Origin: Desulfotignum sp.
GTDB lineage: Bacteria; Desulfobacterota; Desulfobacteria; Desulfobacterales; Desulfobacteraceae
DNA length: 64,000 nt
NCBI GenBank assembly: GCA_011390635.1
Contig: JAABSA010000005.1
Location: 1-64,000 of the forward strand
Direction of reading: 5' to 3'
Part shown: positions 25,479-34,878 of the stretch, one piece after another
Position numbering within the stretch: the first letter of the stretch is position 1
Layout: each line of letters starts with the position of its first letter
The notes under the pieces: generated by a model
What the model saw: the letters and a program-made list of their open reading frames with translations, nothing else
What the model was told of the DNA's origin: nothing
Database searches by the model: none
Translations under genes and position numbers: made by a program

Positions 25479-28166
25479 ATGATGAGTACCTATAATTTGA
25501 ACAAAATGTTTAACCCTAAAGGTGTGGCCATTATAGGAGCCAGTGAAAAACCGGGTTCGGTCGGATGTACGATTATGAAAAATCTTTTTGCCGGCAGGGA
25601 CAAATATCCTCTTTTTCCGGTGAATCCCCACCACAAAAAGGTGTTTGATCTCACATCATATGCCGCGGTTTCTGATATTGGGTCACCGGTTGATATGGCT
25701 GTTATTGCCACCCCCATTCATATCGTACCGCAAATTATCGACGCTTGTGGAAAAGCCGGGGTCGCTGGTGCTGTTATTGTATCATCCGGAGGAAGGGAAA
25801 TCGGGGAACCGGGATGTGAAATAGAAAAACAAATTATAGAAAATGCCCGAAAATATGACCTGAGAATCATCGGACCCAATTGCCTTGGCATTGTCAATAC
25901 CGCCCTGTCTTTAAATGCCAGTTTCGCCCACCTGTCTCCGTTGCCGGGAAACATTGCATTTTTATCCCAGAGCGGTGCGGTGTGCACCTCGGTGCTGGAC
26001 CTGGCCAACCGGGAAAATGTGGGGTTCAGCCATTTTGTAAGCCTTGGGTCCATGGCAGACGTTGATTTTGCAGATATGATTGATTATTTCGGCTCTGTAA
26101 GAACAGTGGGAAGCATTGTCATGTATATGGAAAACATCTCCAATGTGCGCAATTTCATGAGTGCTGCCCGGGCGGTATCCCGCATCAAACCCATTATTGT
26201 GCTCAAATCCGGCAGATCTTTTGCCGGAGCCAGGGCAGCCGCATCCCACACCGGTGCTATGGCAAAAGAGGATGCATTGTATGACACGGCCTTTCAACGT
26301 GCCGGCATTTTACGGGTAAGTGAGTTTGAAGAATTATTCGACTGCGCGGAATTTTTGGCCAAGCAGCGCCGTCCCGCCGGCCCGGGCCTGACCATCCTCT
26401 CCAATGCCGGCGGCCCCGGGGTCATGGCAGCCGATGCCCTGGCATCCCACGGTTTGGAACCTGCCCGGTTGGGCACTGCAACCCTTGACCAGCTCAATCA
26501 GCTGCTTCCTGAGAACTGGAGCAAGGGCAATCCCATTGACATTTTAGGCGATACACCCCCGGAAATATATATTGAAGCCGCAAAAATCACTGCCGCCGCA
26601 CCTGAAACCGATGCCCTGCTGTTGATCTGTTCACCTGCCGGTACTATGGATACCCATGACCTGGCCACTTCCCTTATGGCCCATATAAAAACCTTTCCCT
26701 GTTCTGTTTTTACCGCATGGATCGGCGGCGATAATGTGGCAAAAGCCAGACAGGTGTTCAACCAGGCCGGCATTGTAACCTATGAATCAGCTGAACGTGC
26801 TGTCAGGGCATTTAAAAACCTTTATGAATACGGCAAAAATATTGAACGGCTCACCCAGATCCCCATCAGAACAGATACCATATTGACTATTCACCGGGAA
26901 ACCGCCCGGAAAATTATTGATAGTGCTGTTGGCGCAAAAAACAACTGCCTTCTGGAAAACAACGCCAAAGAATTGCTCAATGCCTATGGCATTCCCGTCA
27001 ATGAGACAAAAATAGCCGGCACAGAAGAGATGGCATTGAAAATGGCTGAACAGACGGGATTTCCAGTGGTTTTGAAAATATGTTCCAAAGATATTCCCCA
27101 TAAATCAGACTGCAACGGGGTAGCCCTCGATCTCAAGACAGGCCGGGATGTGACAGACGCCTATACCAAAATTATGGAAAACGCCAAAACTTTTTTTCCA
27201 GAAGCCGATATCACCGGTGTATCTGTCCAGGCAATGCACGATGCAGCAGATTATGAGCTGATTATCGGTGCCAGAAAAGATGAGCAGTTCGGCCCGGTTA
27301 TTTTATTTGGCATGGGGGGTATTTTCACCGAAGTGTTCAAAGACATATCCATGGGTCTTCCGCCCCTCAACCGTATGCTCGCACGGCACTTGATTGAAAA
27401 AACAAAAATTTCAGCCGTGCTCAAAGGCTTCAGGAACATACCAAAAATCAACATGGAACAACTGGAGGAATTGCTGATACGTATCGGACGGATGGTGACC
27501 GATTTTCCGGAAATCCAGGCATTGGATATCAACCCGTTGATGGTGAAAAACGGTATTATTACTGCCGTTGATGCAAGGGTCTTTTTGGGACCGGCCCCAA
27601 TTGCCTCCCCCATGCACCTGATTATCAGTTCCTACCCCTGGCAATTTGAATCACAGGGCACCACCGTGGATGGGCAGCAATTTCATATCCGCCCCATCAG
27701 GCCAAGTGATGCAGACCTGCTCATAGATCATTTTCATTCTTTGTCTCCCAGAAGCATTTATATGCGATTTTTCTCCCCCTTAAAACAATTGTCCAAAGAG
27801 ATGCTCATCAAACTGACCCAGATAGATTATGACCGGGAAATCGCTCTTGTGGCCTTGATGGGAAAAGACAAGGAGGTGAAAATGATCGGTGTATCCAGGA
27901 TTATTTTTTATCCGGATAAGATCCAGTCGGAATTTGCCCTTGCCATCAGTGATGACTGGCAGGGAAAAGGAATTGGCGCATCCCTTTTGACCCAATGCAT
28001 AAAAGCTGCGCAACAGATGAAAATTAAGCGTATCATCGGTGTGGTCCTGGCGGAAAACAGCCAGATGCTCAAGCTTGGCAGAAAGCTGGGGTTTCAAATA
28101 AACCGGGTGCCCGGAGCCGGAGAGTATGAATTGATTATAGAATGTGATGACTTGACTATTGCATAG
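25479..28166 (+). CDS. NDP-forming acyl-CoA synthetase fused to GNAT domain (Pat/PatZ-like)
   Basis: An 895-residue protein with the domain order of the protein acetyltransferase Pat: CoA-binding Rossmann domain (GVAIIGASEKPGSVG, residues 10-130), succinyl-CoA-synthetase-like domains with ASHTGA containing His257, ATP-grasp domain around 490-700 (VVLKICSKDIPHKSD with His541), and a C-terminal GNAT domain from about 730 (HIRPIRPSDADLLIDHF, ALAISDDWQGKGIGASLL). His257 and the HKSD histidine correspond to the phospho-histidines of active ADP-forming acetyl-CoA synthetases, so ligase activity may be retained alongside, or instead of, protein acetylation. It lies in the operon with acuB. With AcuA this gives two protein acetyltransferase candidates in 7 kb. 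Confidence 0.92.
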   Translation: MMSTYNLNKMFNPKGVAIIGASEKPGSVGCTIMKNLFAGRDKYPLFPVNPHHKKVFDLTSYAAVSDIGSPVDMAVIATPIHIVPQIIDACGKAGVAGAVIVSSGGREIGEPGCEIEKQIIENARKYDLRIIGPNCLGIVNTALSLNASFAHLSPLPGNIAFLSQSGAVCTSVLDLANRENVGFSHFVSLGSMADVDFADMIDYFGSVRTVGSIVMYMENISNVRNFMSAARAVSRIKPIIVLKSGRSFAGARAAASHTGAMAKEDALYDTAFQRAGILRVSEFEELFDCAEFLAKQRRPAGPGLTILSNAGGPGVMAADALASHGLEPARLGTATLDQLNQLLPENWSKGNPIDILGDTPPEIYIEAAKITAAAPETDALLLICSPAGTMDTHDLATSLMAHIKTFPCSVFTAWIGGDNVAKARQVFNQAGIVTYESAERAVRAFKNLYEYGKNIERLTQIPIRTDTILTIHRETARKIIDSAVGAKNNCLLENNAKELLNAYGIPVNETKIAGTEEMALKMAEQTGFPVVLKICSKDIPHKSDCNGVALDLKTGRDVTDAYTKIMENAKTFFPEADITGVSVQAMHDAADYELIIGARKDEQFGPVILFGMGGIFTEVFKDISMGLPPLNRMLARHLIEKTKISAVLKGFRNIPKINMEQLEELLIRIGRMVTDFPEIQALDINPLMVKNGIITAVDARVFLGPAPIASPMHLIISSYPWQFESQGTTVDGQQFHIRPIRPSDADLLIDHFHSLSPRSIYMRFFSPLKQLSKEMLIKLTQIDYDREIALVALMGKDKEVKMIGVSRIIFYPDKIQSEFALAISDDWQGKGIGASLLTQCIKAAQQMKIKRIIGVVLAENSQMLKLGRKLGFQINRVPGAGEYELIIECDDLTIA

Positions 28167-28237
28167 ATCCCGGTGTCAGGATATGATATTCAATATGTGC
28201 AGGCGCCATCATTATTTTCCAATATCCAGGGATATTT

Positions 28238-31200
28238 TTGAACGGATTTGAATCCATATTTTTTGACCCGCGGGATCATGACCTGATCAGGATTGTCAAT
28301 TCTGTTTATGACACAGAGGCCAGACTGGGATATATCCGAAAGCTGTACTACCCTTTTTTTCATCCCCTGGGCATCAAGGAAATGGCCGAATCCAAGGGGC
28401 TTCACACAGCTTATGCCATTGTCAGTCTGCTGGAGTCCATGGAAAGGGGTGTCATTGAAAACCGTCTGGCAGCACTCAAAGCCTTAAAAGGCGAAGTCCT
28501 GGATACAGCTGACGGTCCCATGCCAAAAAATACCGCCCGGGTGCTTCTCCAGATCATGAAAGAGCTGGTGCGGGCCAAAGGCAATGATGCGCTTCAGCTG
28601 CAGCTGGCCCACAGCTTCCGGCTGGCGGCTTTCGGCAAACCCAGAGAGATCAGAAAACTGCTGTCACACTACCATCTTCTGGAAATGCCTGAAGAATGGA
28701 ACCAGATCACCTTTGATGATCATGTGCATGATGCCAACACTTCGGGAAGAAAATCACCCACCCATCTTATCATGGATGCATGGATAAAAGGCATCCGCAG
28801 ACTGCGGGTAATATATTACCATTACATTGAACCCAGGTTTGCCATTGAACTCATGGAAGCCGCCAGGATAATGGAAATCGATCTGCGCATCGGCATTGAA
28901 TTCAAAACACGATACCGGGATCGTTATATTTCTTTTATCTGGGTGGCACGGGGCCTTCCCGATGCTGAGGCGTTTTTGTGTTTCCTGGCTGAGCCCCATG
29001 TGGTGAAGTTCATGGAACAGGGAAAAGCGGTTTTACAATTCCAGAAAAAATATGTGCTGGATCTTTTGGAAACGTTTAACCAGAAGCACCTGGATGACAT
29101 GTGCCGCAATCTGGATATTACAATGACAACGCTTCGTCCGGATGATTTTCTGCAGTTTTCTTTTCCCGGACAGCCCTCTGTCCCCCATCTTGCAGAATAT
29201 ATTCACATGATGGCAGTTCAGGCCATGCGCCACCGCATTGAGACGCTTCATGAGATCTTCAGCAAAGCTGATGGACCAGAGCAGCAGAAAATAACAACAC
29301 TGATAGAAAAAATGGACTGTTTTACCGCCAGGGATATCATTGAAACCTATTTGAATCCTGAGAAGCACCATGACATATTTCAGCCAATGGCTGTCAGGGA
29401 TGACCCTGAAATTCCCGACAGATTGAAACTGACCCATACACAATTTCTGCAAAACATCGGATTGCTGCATCATGCTTTCCGCCTCACCCTTAAACTGGAG
29501 AATATGCAGCCCGAAGATGTTCTTGAACTTCTGTATGACGCAAACGGGTTGATCACCCGGCTTGAGATCATCAATCTAAAGGCGTTCTCTTCGGGAAAAA
29601 CCGAACCTGTTTTTTTTATCAATGAGCTGCAGAAAGCCATTAACGGCGGAAGTCTGTTAAAATTAAAACGCACGGTCCGACAGATCATATCATGTGTGGA
29701 AAAAACAGATTACCCGGACAGGTCCGACCGGCTGAAAAAACTTTTCAATATTCTGTATGACATCAATGCCCTGAAAACCATGTATGCAACATATCCCCTT
29801 AAATCACGGATCGGCAGTGACTCCACAGGCAAAGCGCACCAGGCATATGGCATGGGATTCGGTATTGTGCCCACCCTGCCGTTTCGGGTTCGAAAAAATA
29901 TCCGCACCCAACAAAATGACCGGCTGATCCTGCCGGCCAACATCCATGTAAACCAGCGGATGACAGCCTTTTCAACGGCACATATGAACCCGGTTTTCCA
30001 GTGGATGCTGGCTGTTTTACAGTGGCTGCCCGGCCTGGATCAGATCAGGTTTGTGAAAAAAAAGGAATGGGTGTTTGAATCCTTTGTTCTGGACATGAAA
30101 AAAAAAGGAAATATCGTCACCCTGGGCGGCATCCAAAAGCAGAACACAAACCGTCTCGGACTTGATTTGACCAAAACGAAAAAAACCGGCATAGAAAAAT
30201 CATGGAAAAACCTGAACACCAAAGGTAAAAACTGTCTTAAAATCGCCATCGGATTTGTTCCGGCATTTGTCTGTTTTTTTCTTACCAAAGACTGGTGGTT
30301 TCTGGCATATTTCGGTGCATTCATCTGGTTCGGGATCACCGGTTTCAGGGTCATTTTACAGTCGGTCCTCGGGGGTGGCGGCATCAAGCGGTCCTCTTTG
30401 ACCAAGTGGAACAATTATGTGAGCTGGGACAGATTCACTGATGCCCTGTTGTTCACAGGATTTTCCGTGCCCCTGCTGGATTATCTGGTGAAAACCTTAT
30501 TGCTGGACAACACCCTTGGTATCAATATGAGCACAAGCCCGGTTGCACTGTATTCCGTAATGGGGCTTGCCAACGGGATATATCTGTCAGCCCACAATGC
30601 TTTTCGCGGACTTCCCAAGGCAATGGTAACCGGCAACTTTTTCAGAAGCATTATTTCCATTCCTGTGGCGCTGGTTTTCAACATGATGATCGGCGGCATA
30701 CTGGTTTTTTTCAATGTTCCGGCAATTGATACGGTACTGCAAAAATGGGCGGCCATCATTTCCAAGGCAGCTTCGGATACGGTTGCCGGGATCATTGAAG
30801 GTACGGTGGATCGGTTCCAGAACCTGAAACTGCGGCAGCGGGATGTGAAAAAGAAATTTTCAGATCTTTTTGACACCTATGCCAGACTGGAACTGCTGTT
30901 TCCCGAGACCGAAGAGCTCAAGATTCTTGAAAAGCCTGAAGCCCTTTTTTCCAGCAGAAATTCGGAGGCAAATGACCTGGCGGTTCTGATGATTATCAAT
31001 ACCCTGGACCTGTTTTATTTCTGGATGTACCAGCCTAGGGCAAGGATGACCATTCTGGAAATGGTTTCACGGCTGACCCCGGAAGAAAAAACCATATTTT
31101 TTCAATCACAAAAAATTCTGGAACATGAACAATATATCAGCAGGCTTTTTGTGGACGGCATTCTTGGGAGAAACTTTTCACGGCCATTATCTTTTTACCT

Positions 31201-31291
31201 GACAACGTATCAAAAATACCTGGCATCCATTAATCAATTTGCATCCATTGACCATAAGAACCATGGGATAACCTGCACAAGCCCTGGATAA
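28238..31291 (+). CDS. Large membrane protein of unknown function with degenerate PHP-like motifs
   Basis: A 1017-residue protein I do not recognise. An N-terminal helical region leads to DDHVHDANTSGRKSP (His162 and His164), GIRRLRVIYYHYI and RIGIEF (Glu221), which follow the first three motifs of PHP phosphoesterases (HxH, A..G...TDH, GxE) but with the central TDH changed. A long helical middle follows. The C-terminal third has hydrophobic segments near 665-710 (IAIGFVPAFVCFFL and FLAYFGAFIWFGITGFRVIL), 740-760 and 780-830, then a soluble tail. The start is TTG with AGGG upstream. It lies 71 bases after the Pat-like gene, probably in the same operon, followed by an orphan kinase. Confidence 0.8.
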   Translation: MNGFESIFFDPRDHDLIRIVNSVYDTEARLGYIRKLYYPFFHPLGIKEMAESKGLHTAYAIVSLLESMERGVIENRLAALKALKGEVLDTADGPMPKNTARVLLQIMKELVRAKGNDALQLQLAHSFRLAAFGKPREIRKLLSHYHLLEMPEEWNQITFDDHVHDANTSGRKSPTHLIMDAWIKGIRRLRVIYYHYIEPRFAIELMEAARIMEIDLRIGIEFKTRYRDRYISFIWVARGLPDAEAFLCFLAEPHVVKFMEQGKAVLQFQKKYVLDLLETFNQKHLDDMCRNLDITMTTLRPDDFLQFSFPGQPSVPHLAEYIHMMAVQAMRHRIETLHEIFSKADGPEQQKITTLIEKMDCFTARDIIETYLNPEKHHDIFQPMAVRDDPEIPDRLKLTHTQFLQNIGLLHHAFRLTLKLENMQPEDVLELLYDANGLITRLEIINLKAFSSGKTEPVFFINELQKAINGGSLLKLKRTVRQIISCVEKTDYPDRSDRLKKLFNILYDINALKTMYATYPLKSRIGSDSTGKAHQAYGMGFGIVPTLPFRVRKNIRTQQNDRLILPANIHVNQRMTAFSTAHMNPVFQWMLAVLQWLPGLDQIRFVKKKEWVFESFVLDMKKKGNIVTLGGIQKQNTNRLGLDLTKTKKTGIEKSWKNLNTKGKNCLKIAIGFVPAFVCFFLTKDWWFLAYFGAFIWFGITGFRVILQSVLGGGGIKRSSLTKWNNYVSWDRFTDALLFTGFSVPLLDYLVKTLLLDNTLGINMSTSPVALYSVMGLANGIYLSAHNAFRGLPKAMVTGNFFRSIISIPVALVFNMMIGGILVFFNVPAIDTVLQKWAAIISKAASDTVAGIIEGTVDRFQNLKLRQRDVKKKFSDLFDTYARLELLFPETEELKILEKPEALFSSRNSEANDLAVLMIINTLDLFYFWMYQPRARMTILEMVSRLTPEEKTIFFQSQKILEHEQYISRLFVDGILGRNFSRPLSFYLTTYQKYLASINQFASIDHKNHGITCTSPG

Positions 31292-31372
31292 AAAAGGCAA
31301 CCAGTCTGAACAGATAAACTGCCTGTAAAAAAAATGCACCCATACAATACAAAAAAATAATATGGCAATATC

Positions 31373-32836
31373 ATGATTCAATTGAGCCTTAAAAACAGAA
31401 TTTACCTGGTGAACACCATCCTGGTGAGTATTACGGTCATCGGCGGTATACTGATGATCTGGTATACCTTTAAGATCGAAAAAATCTTCAACACCATCAT
31501 TGATAAAAATATTATTGTGTATCAGTCAGCTGAAAGTCTTGCTTCATCCCTTATAAAACACAAAGGGTTTGTCTCCTATTATCTTCTGGATAGAAATTCC
31601 AACTGGATTGACCAGCTGCATCAGAACAGAATTGATTTTAACAACCATCTTACCCGGGTAAAATCACTGGTGGAAGCGGAATGGGAGAAAAATGCCATTG
31701 CCCAGATTGAAACCAGATATGCGGATTACAGCACAACCAAAAATATGGTCATTGAATTGTACACATCCGGTAATTTTGAAAAAGGCTATGCCATACATGA
31801 AACAACACGTGAGCATTTTGCGCAAATCCTTGCATTGTGCGAACAGTTTAAAGTTTTCCATAAAAACAAAATATCAAAAGCCATTGAAACCAGTCAGAAA
31901 GAATCCAATCGACTGCGCTATATGGCGTTGATGGCCATTGTTATCGTGATTATTCTGTCGCTTTTAATCAATTATATCTTTGCCCGGCATATCCTGGAAC
32001 CTATTCGAAAACTGGCAGTGGAAGCTTACAATCAGGGAGATTCCCCTTCTTCTGCAAATGAAGTCACGGCCCTGGAGTTAAGTGTTCACGGCCTGATCAA
32101 AAATTCGGAACAGGTGCACAAGGATCTGAAACGCAGTCAGGAAACACTTTTGCAATCAGAAAAAATGGCCCTGCTGGGAAAACTTGCGGCCGGCACCGCC
32201 CACAGCATCAGAAATCCTTTGACATCTGTCAAAATGCGGCTTTTTTCCTTGAACCGGTCCTGCAATTTCACCAGTGACCAGCAGGAAGATTTCACGGTTA
32301 TTTCCAGTGAAATCCAACAGATCAATAAAACAGTGGACAATTTCCTTGAATTTTCCCGCCCCCCCAGGCTGCGCACCAAAACAATGAGCCCGTCAGCCAT
32401 TGTGGACAGTGCGCTTCATCTCATGGAACAACGGCTCAAATCCTACGGGGTGTCTATCAAATTAGTCAGAAAAAATCCCCTGTCCCGGGCACAGATAGAT
32501 CCTGAACAGCTCAAGGAGGTTATCGTTAATATTATCATTAACGCATGTGAAGCCATAAAACAGAACGGCCGGATCATCATAAGTGAAGAAGAAAAATTCA
32601 TCCCGCCATTGAAAAAAGTGGTTATCATCCGAATTATGGATGATGGACCCGGTATTCCCCAAGACATTCAAAACGACATATTCAACCCTTTTTTCACCAC
32701 CAAGGAACATGGTACCGGCCTTGGATTGAGCATTGCCTATAACATCATAGCCGAACATGGGGGATGGCTGGATCTGTCCAGCAGGGAAGGCCAGGGCGCA
32801 GCCTTTGTCATCACCCTTCCTGCAGAAGATGGGTAA
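31373..32836 (+). CDS. Orphan membrane sensor histidine kinase
   Basis: A 487-residue kinase, not a paralogue of the Cache set. A first helix (ILVSITVIGGILMIWYTF) is followed by a mostly helical periplasmic domain of about 150 residues that resembles a four-helix-bundle sensor, a second helix at about 185-205, a HAMP-like linker (FARHILEPIRKLAVEA), HisKA with His277 in GTAHSIRNPLTSV and HATPase (NACEAI, DDGPGI, FFTTKEHGTGLGLS). The HSIRNPL form of the H-box is typical of kinases paired with NtrC-type regulators. No receiver gene is adjacent; the NtrC-type regulator at 22037 is the nearest unpaired candidate. Confidence 0.9.
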   Translation: MIQLSLKNRIYLVNTILVSITVIGGILMIWYTFKIEKIFNTIIDKNIIVYQSAESLASSLIKHKGFVSYYLLDRNSNWIDQLHQNRIDFNNHLTRVKSLVEAEWEKNAIAQIETRYADYSTTKNMVIELYTSGNFEKGYAIHETTREHFAQILALCEQFKVFHKNKISKAIETSQKESNRLRYMALMAIVIVIILSLLINYIFARHILEPIRKLAVEAYNQGDSPSSANEVTALELSVHGLIKNSEQVHKDLKRSQETLLQSEKMALLGKLAAGTAHSIRNPLTSVKMRLFSLNRSCNFTSDQQEDFTVISSEIQQINKTVDNFLEFSRPPRLRTKTMSPSAIVDSALHLMEQRLKSYGVSIKLVRKNPLSRAQIDPEQLKEVIVNIIINACEAIKQNGRIIISEEEKFIPPLKKVVIIRIMDDGPGIPQDIQNDIFNPFFTTKEHGTGLGLSIAYNIIAEHGGWLDLSSREGQGAAFVITLPAEDG

Positions 32837-32878
32837 ATACAAACCGCTGTCTGACGGCCCCGCCCGCAGAAAAGGTCA

Positions 32879-34678
32879 TCACAAAGGATCGGTCCGGGCT
32901 TCAAGCCAGGATCTGACGTTTGTGTCCAGATGGGGGCCAAGGGAGTCAAACACCTTGTGGTGATACTGGTTGATCCAGTCAATTTCCGCTTTTGTGAGCA
33001 GGGATGTGTCCATAAGTTCTTTTTCAAAATGGCACAGGGTCATGTTCTCAAAGGCCAGAAACATGCCGAACGGGGTTTGTTTTTCCGCAGTCACCAGGAT
33101 CATGTTCTCCAGGCGGATGCCGTATTCCCCTTCCCGGTAAAGCCCGGGTTCGTTGGTCAGCAGCATGCCGGGTTCCAGGGCTACATCCACGGGATGTGGG
33201 CTGATCCGGGCCGGTCCCTCGTGGACACACAGAAAAAACCCTACCCCATGGCCTGTGCCGTGCCCGAAATTCATCCCATGCTGCCATAAAAACTGCCGGG
33301 CCAGGGTGTCAATCTGAAACCCTTTGGTGCCTTTGGGAAAAAAGGCGGTGGCCACAGCGATATGCCCCTTGAGTACCAGGGTATAGTCCTGGATCTGTTG
33401 CGGAGTCGGACTGCCCAGGCAGATGGTGCGGGTAATATCGGTTGTGCCGGTCAGGTAATTGCCTCCGGAATCGGTTAAGAACATGCCGCCATTGCGAATC
33501 TGAACATCAGTTTCACTGGTGGCACAATAATGACACATGGCGGAATGGTCTTCATAGGCCATGATGGGGGCGAAGCTGTTGTCCACAAAATCGGTCTGCC
33601 GGCTGCGCAGCTCAAGCAGTTTTTGGGCGGCACTGGTTTCACAGACAGGTTCATGGGGGTTCCGGGTGGCCAGCCAGTGGAGAAACCGGGTGACCGCCAC
33701 CCCGTCTTTTACCGCAGTATCCCGCAGATGATGAATCTGTGTATCATTTTTCACCGCCTTGAACCGGGTTGCCGGGCCGGGTTTTTCAATGATACGGCAC
33801 GCCGGATTAATGGCGGCACAAAGCGCGGCCGAAACCATGTCAGGATCCAGCAATACACCGTCCTGGTCCGGCAGTTTTTCCAGAGCTGTATACATATCAT
33901 GATAATCCGCTATCTGGATACCGTCTGCTGCAAGGACAGCTGCAAGGTCTGTGTCCACCTTGGCCGGATGGATAAACAGCTGCGTCTGTTCCAGTCCCAG
34001 GAGGGCAAAGGCGATGTTCACCGGGTTGTTGGGTACATCCGATCCCCGCAGGTTACATGTCCAGGCAATATCCTCCAGGCCGGCCATGACATACCAGCGG
34101 GCATCGGATGCGGCCATGGCTTCTGTGATTTTAGCCATCTTTTCCACCCGGGACTGCCCGGAAAACCTGGTGGAAAAATCCCATGCTTTTGTGACCGGCA
34201 AAGGAGGCCTGTTCTGCCAGACACTGCCGATCAGATCCAGATCGGTCCTCAAGCTTATCTGCCGCCTGTCCCAAAGGTTTTTGTATTTTTTTTCCTGGTT
34301 TCCGGTGATCACCTGTCCGTCAATGGCCACTACATCCCTGGGGGATACATTTTCAAAAATCCAGTCATGAAATTCCGGAATTTCAGGCTCTCCGGACTTG
34401 AACAAGGTAAATTCGGTATCCCGGATCTGGGAGAGGGCCTGGATCCAATATCTGAAATCTGTCCAGAGGATGGCCCTGTCTTCCGTAACCACGGCAACAC
34501 CGGCAGATCCGGTAAAGCCTGTGAGCCATGCTCTTGCCTGCCAGTGGCCGGTGACATATTCACTCTGGTGGGGATCGGCACTGGGTACCACCAGGGCGGC
34601 AATGTTGTGTTCCGCCATAATCTGTCTGACGGCGGTAAGTTTTTCAGAAGTGTTCACCATATGTTCCCGACCATCCAT
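32879..34678 (-). CDS. Xaa-Pro aminopeptidase (aminopeptidase P, M24B family)
   Basis: A cytoplasmic metallopeptidase of about 599 residues that releases N-terminal residues preceding proline. Two creatinase-like N-terminal domains precede the pita-bread catalytic domain. Metal ligands are visible as the aspartates in LTDSGGNYLTGTTDITRT, the His in GTGHGVGFFLCVHEGP, and the glutamates in NEPGLYREGEYGIRLENM. Length fits the large (about 600-residue) bacterial/eukaryotic type. Possible starts are 34678 and 34660; a further upstream extension to 34777 looks unlikely because it is very basic and lacks a ribosome site. It is a single gene convergent with the orphan kinase. Role: peptide turnover or peptide-derived carbon supply. 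Confidence 0.92.
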   Translation of the reverse strand: MDGREHMVNTSEKLTAVRQIMAEHNIAALVVPSADPHQSEYVTGHWQARAWLTGFTGSAGVAVVTEDRAILWTDFRYWIQALSQIRDTEFTLFKSGEPEIPEFHDWIFENVSPRDVVAIDGQVITGNQEKKYKNLWDRRQISLRTDLDLIGSVWQNRPPLPVTKAWDFSTRFSGQSRVEKMAKITEAMAASDARWYVMAGLEDIAWTCNLRGSDVPNNPVNIAFALLGLEQTQLFIHPAKVDTDLAAVLAADGIQIADYHDMYTALEKLPDQDGVLLDPDMVSAALCAAINPACRIIEKPGPATRFKAVKNDTQIHHLRDTAVKDGVAVTRFLHWLATRNPHEPVCETSAAQKLLELRSRQTDFVDNSFAPIMAYEDHSAMCHYCATSETDVQIRNGGMFLTDSGGNYLTGTTDITRTICLGSPTPQQIQDYTLVLKGHIAVATAFFPKGTKGFQIDTLARQFLWQHGMNFGHGTGHGVGFFLCVHEGPARISPHPVDVALEPGMLLTNEPGLYREGEYGIRLENMILVTAEKQTPFGMFLAFENMTLCHFEKELMDTSLLTKAEIDWINQYHHKVFDSLGPHLDTNVRSWLEARTDPL

Positions 34679-34878
34679 TTTATATGCATCCCTTACGATT
34701 TTATATGTACCCTTACGGTTGTTTTTATGCTTTCTGGCATACACTGTTTGAACGGGTTTCTCAATCTTTTTCGGCAAACTCCCGCCCCCCTCTTTTTAAA
34801 TTCCGATGTTTGGTGTATATCCTGACCAGAAATTGTACTCTATAAAATCACCGATATACCAGGAGAAGAAACATCTTG

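Noticed and set aside
34681-34720. Imperfect tandem words TATATGCATCCCTTACG and TATATGTACCCTTACGG
   Set aside because: Only two short imperfect copies near an uncertain gene start; may be chance.
33530-34825. A 431-codon plus-strand open frame
   Set aside because: Antisense to the aminopeptidase P gene, whose catalytic motifs are intact; low-quality composition.
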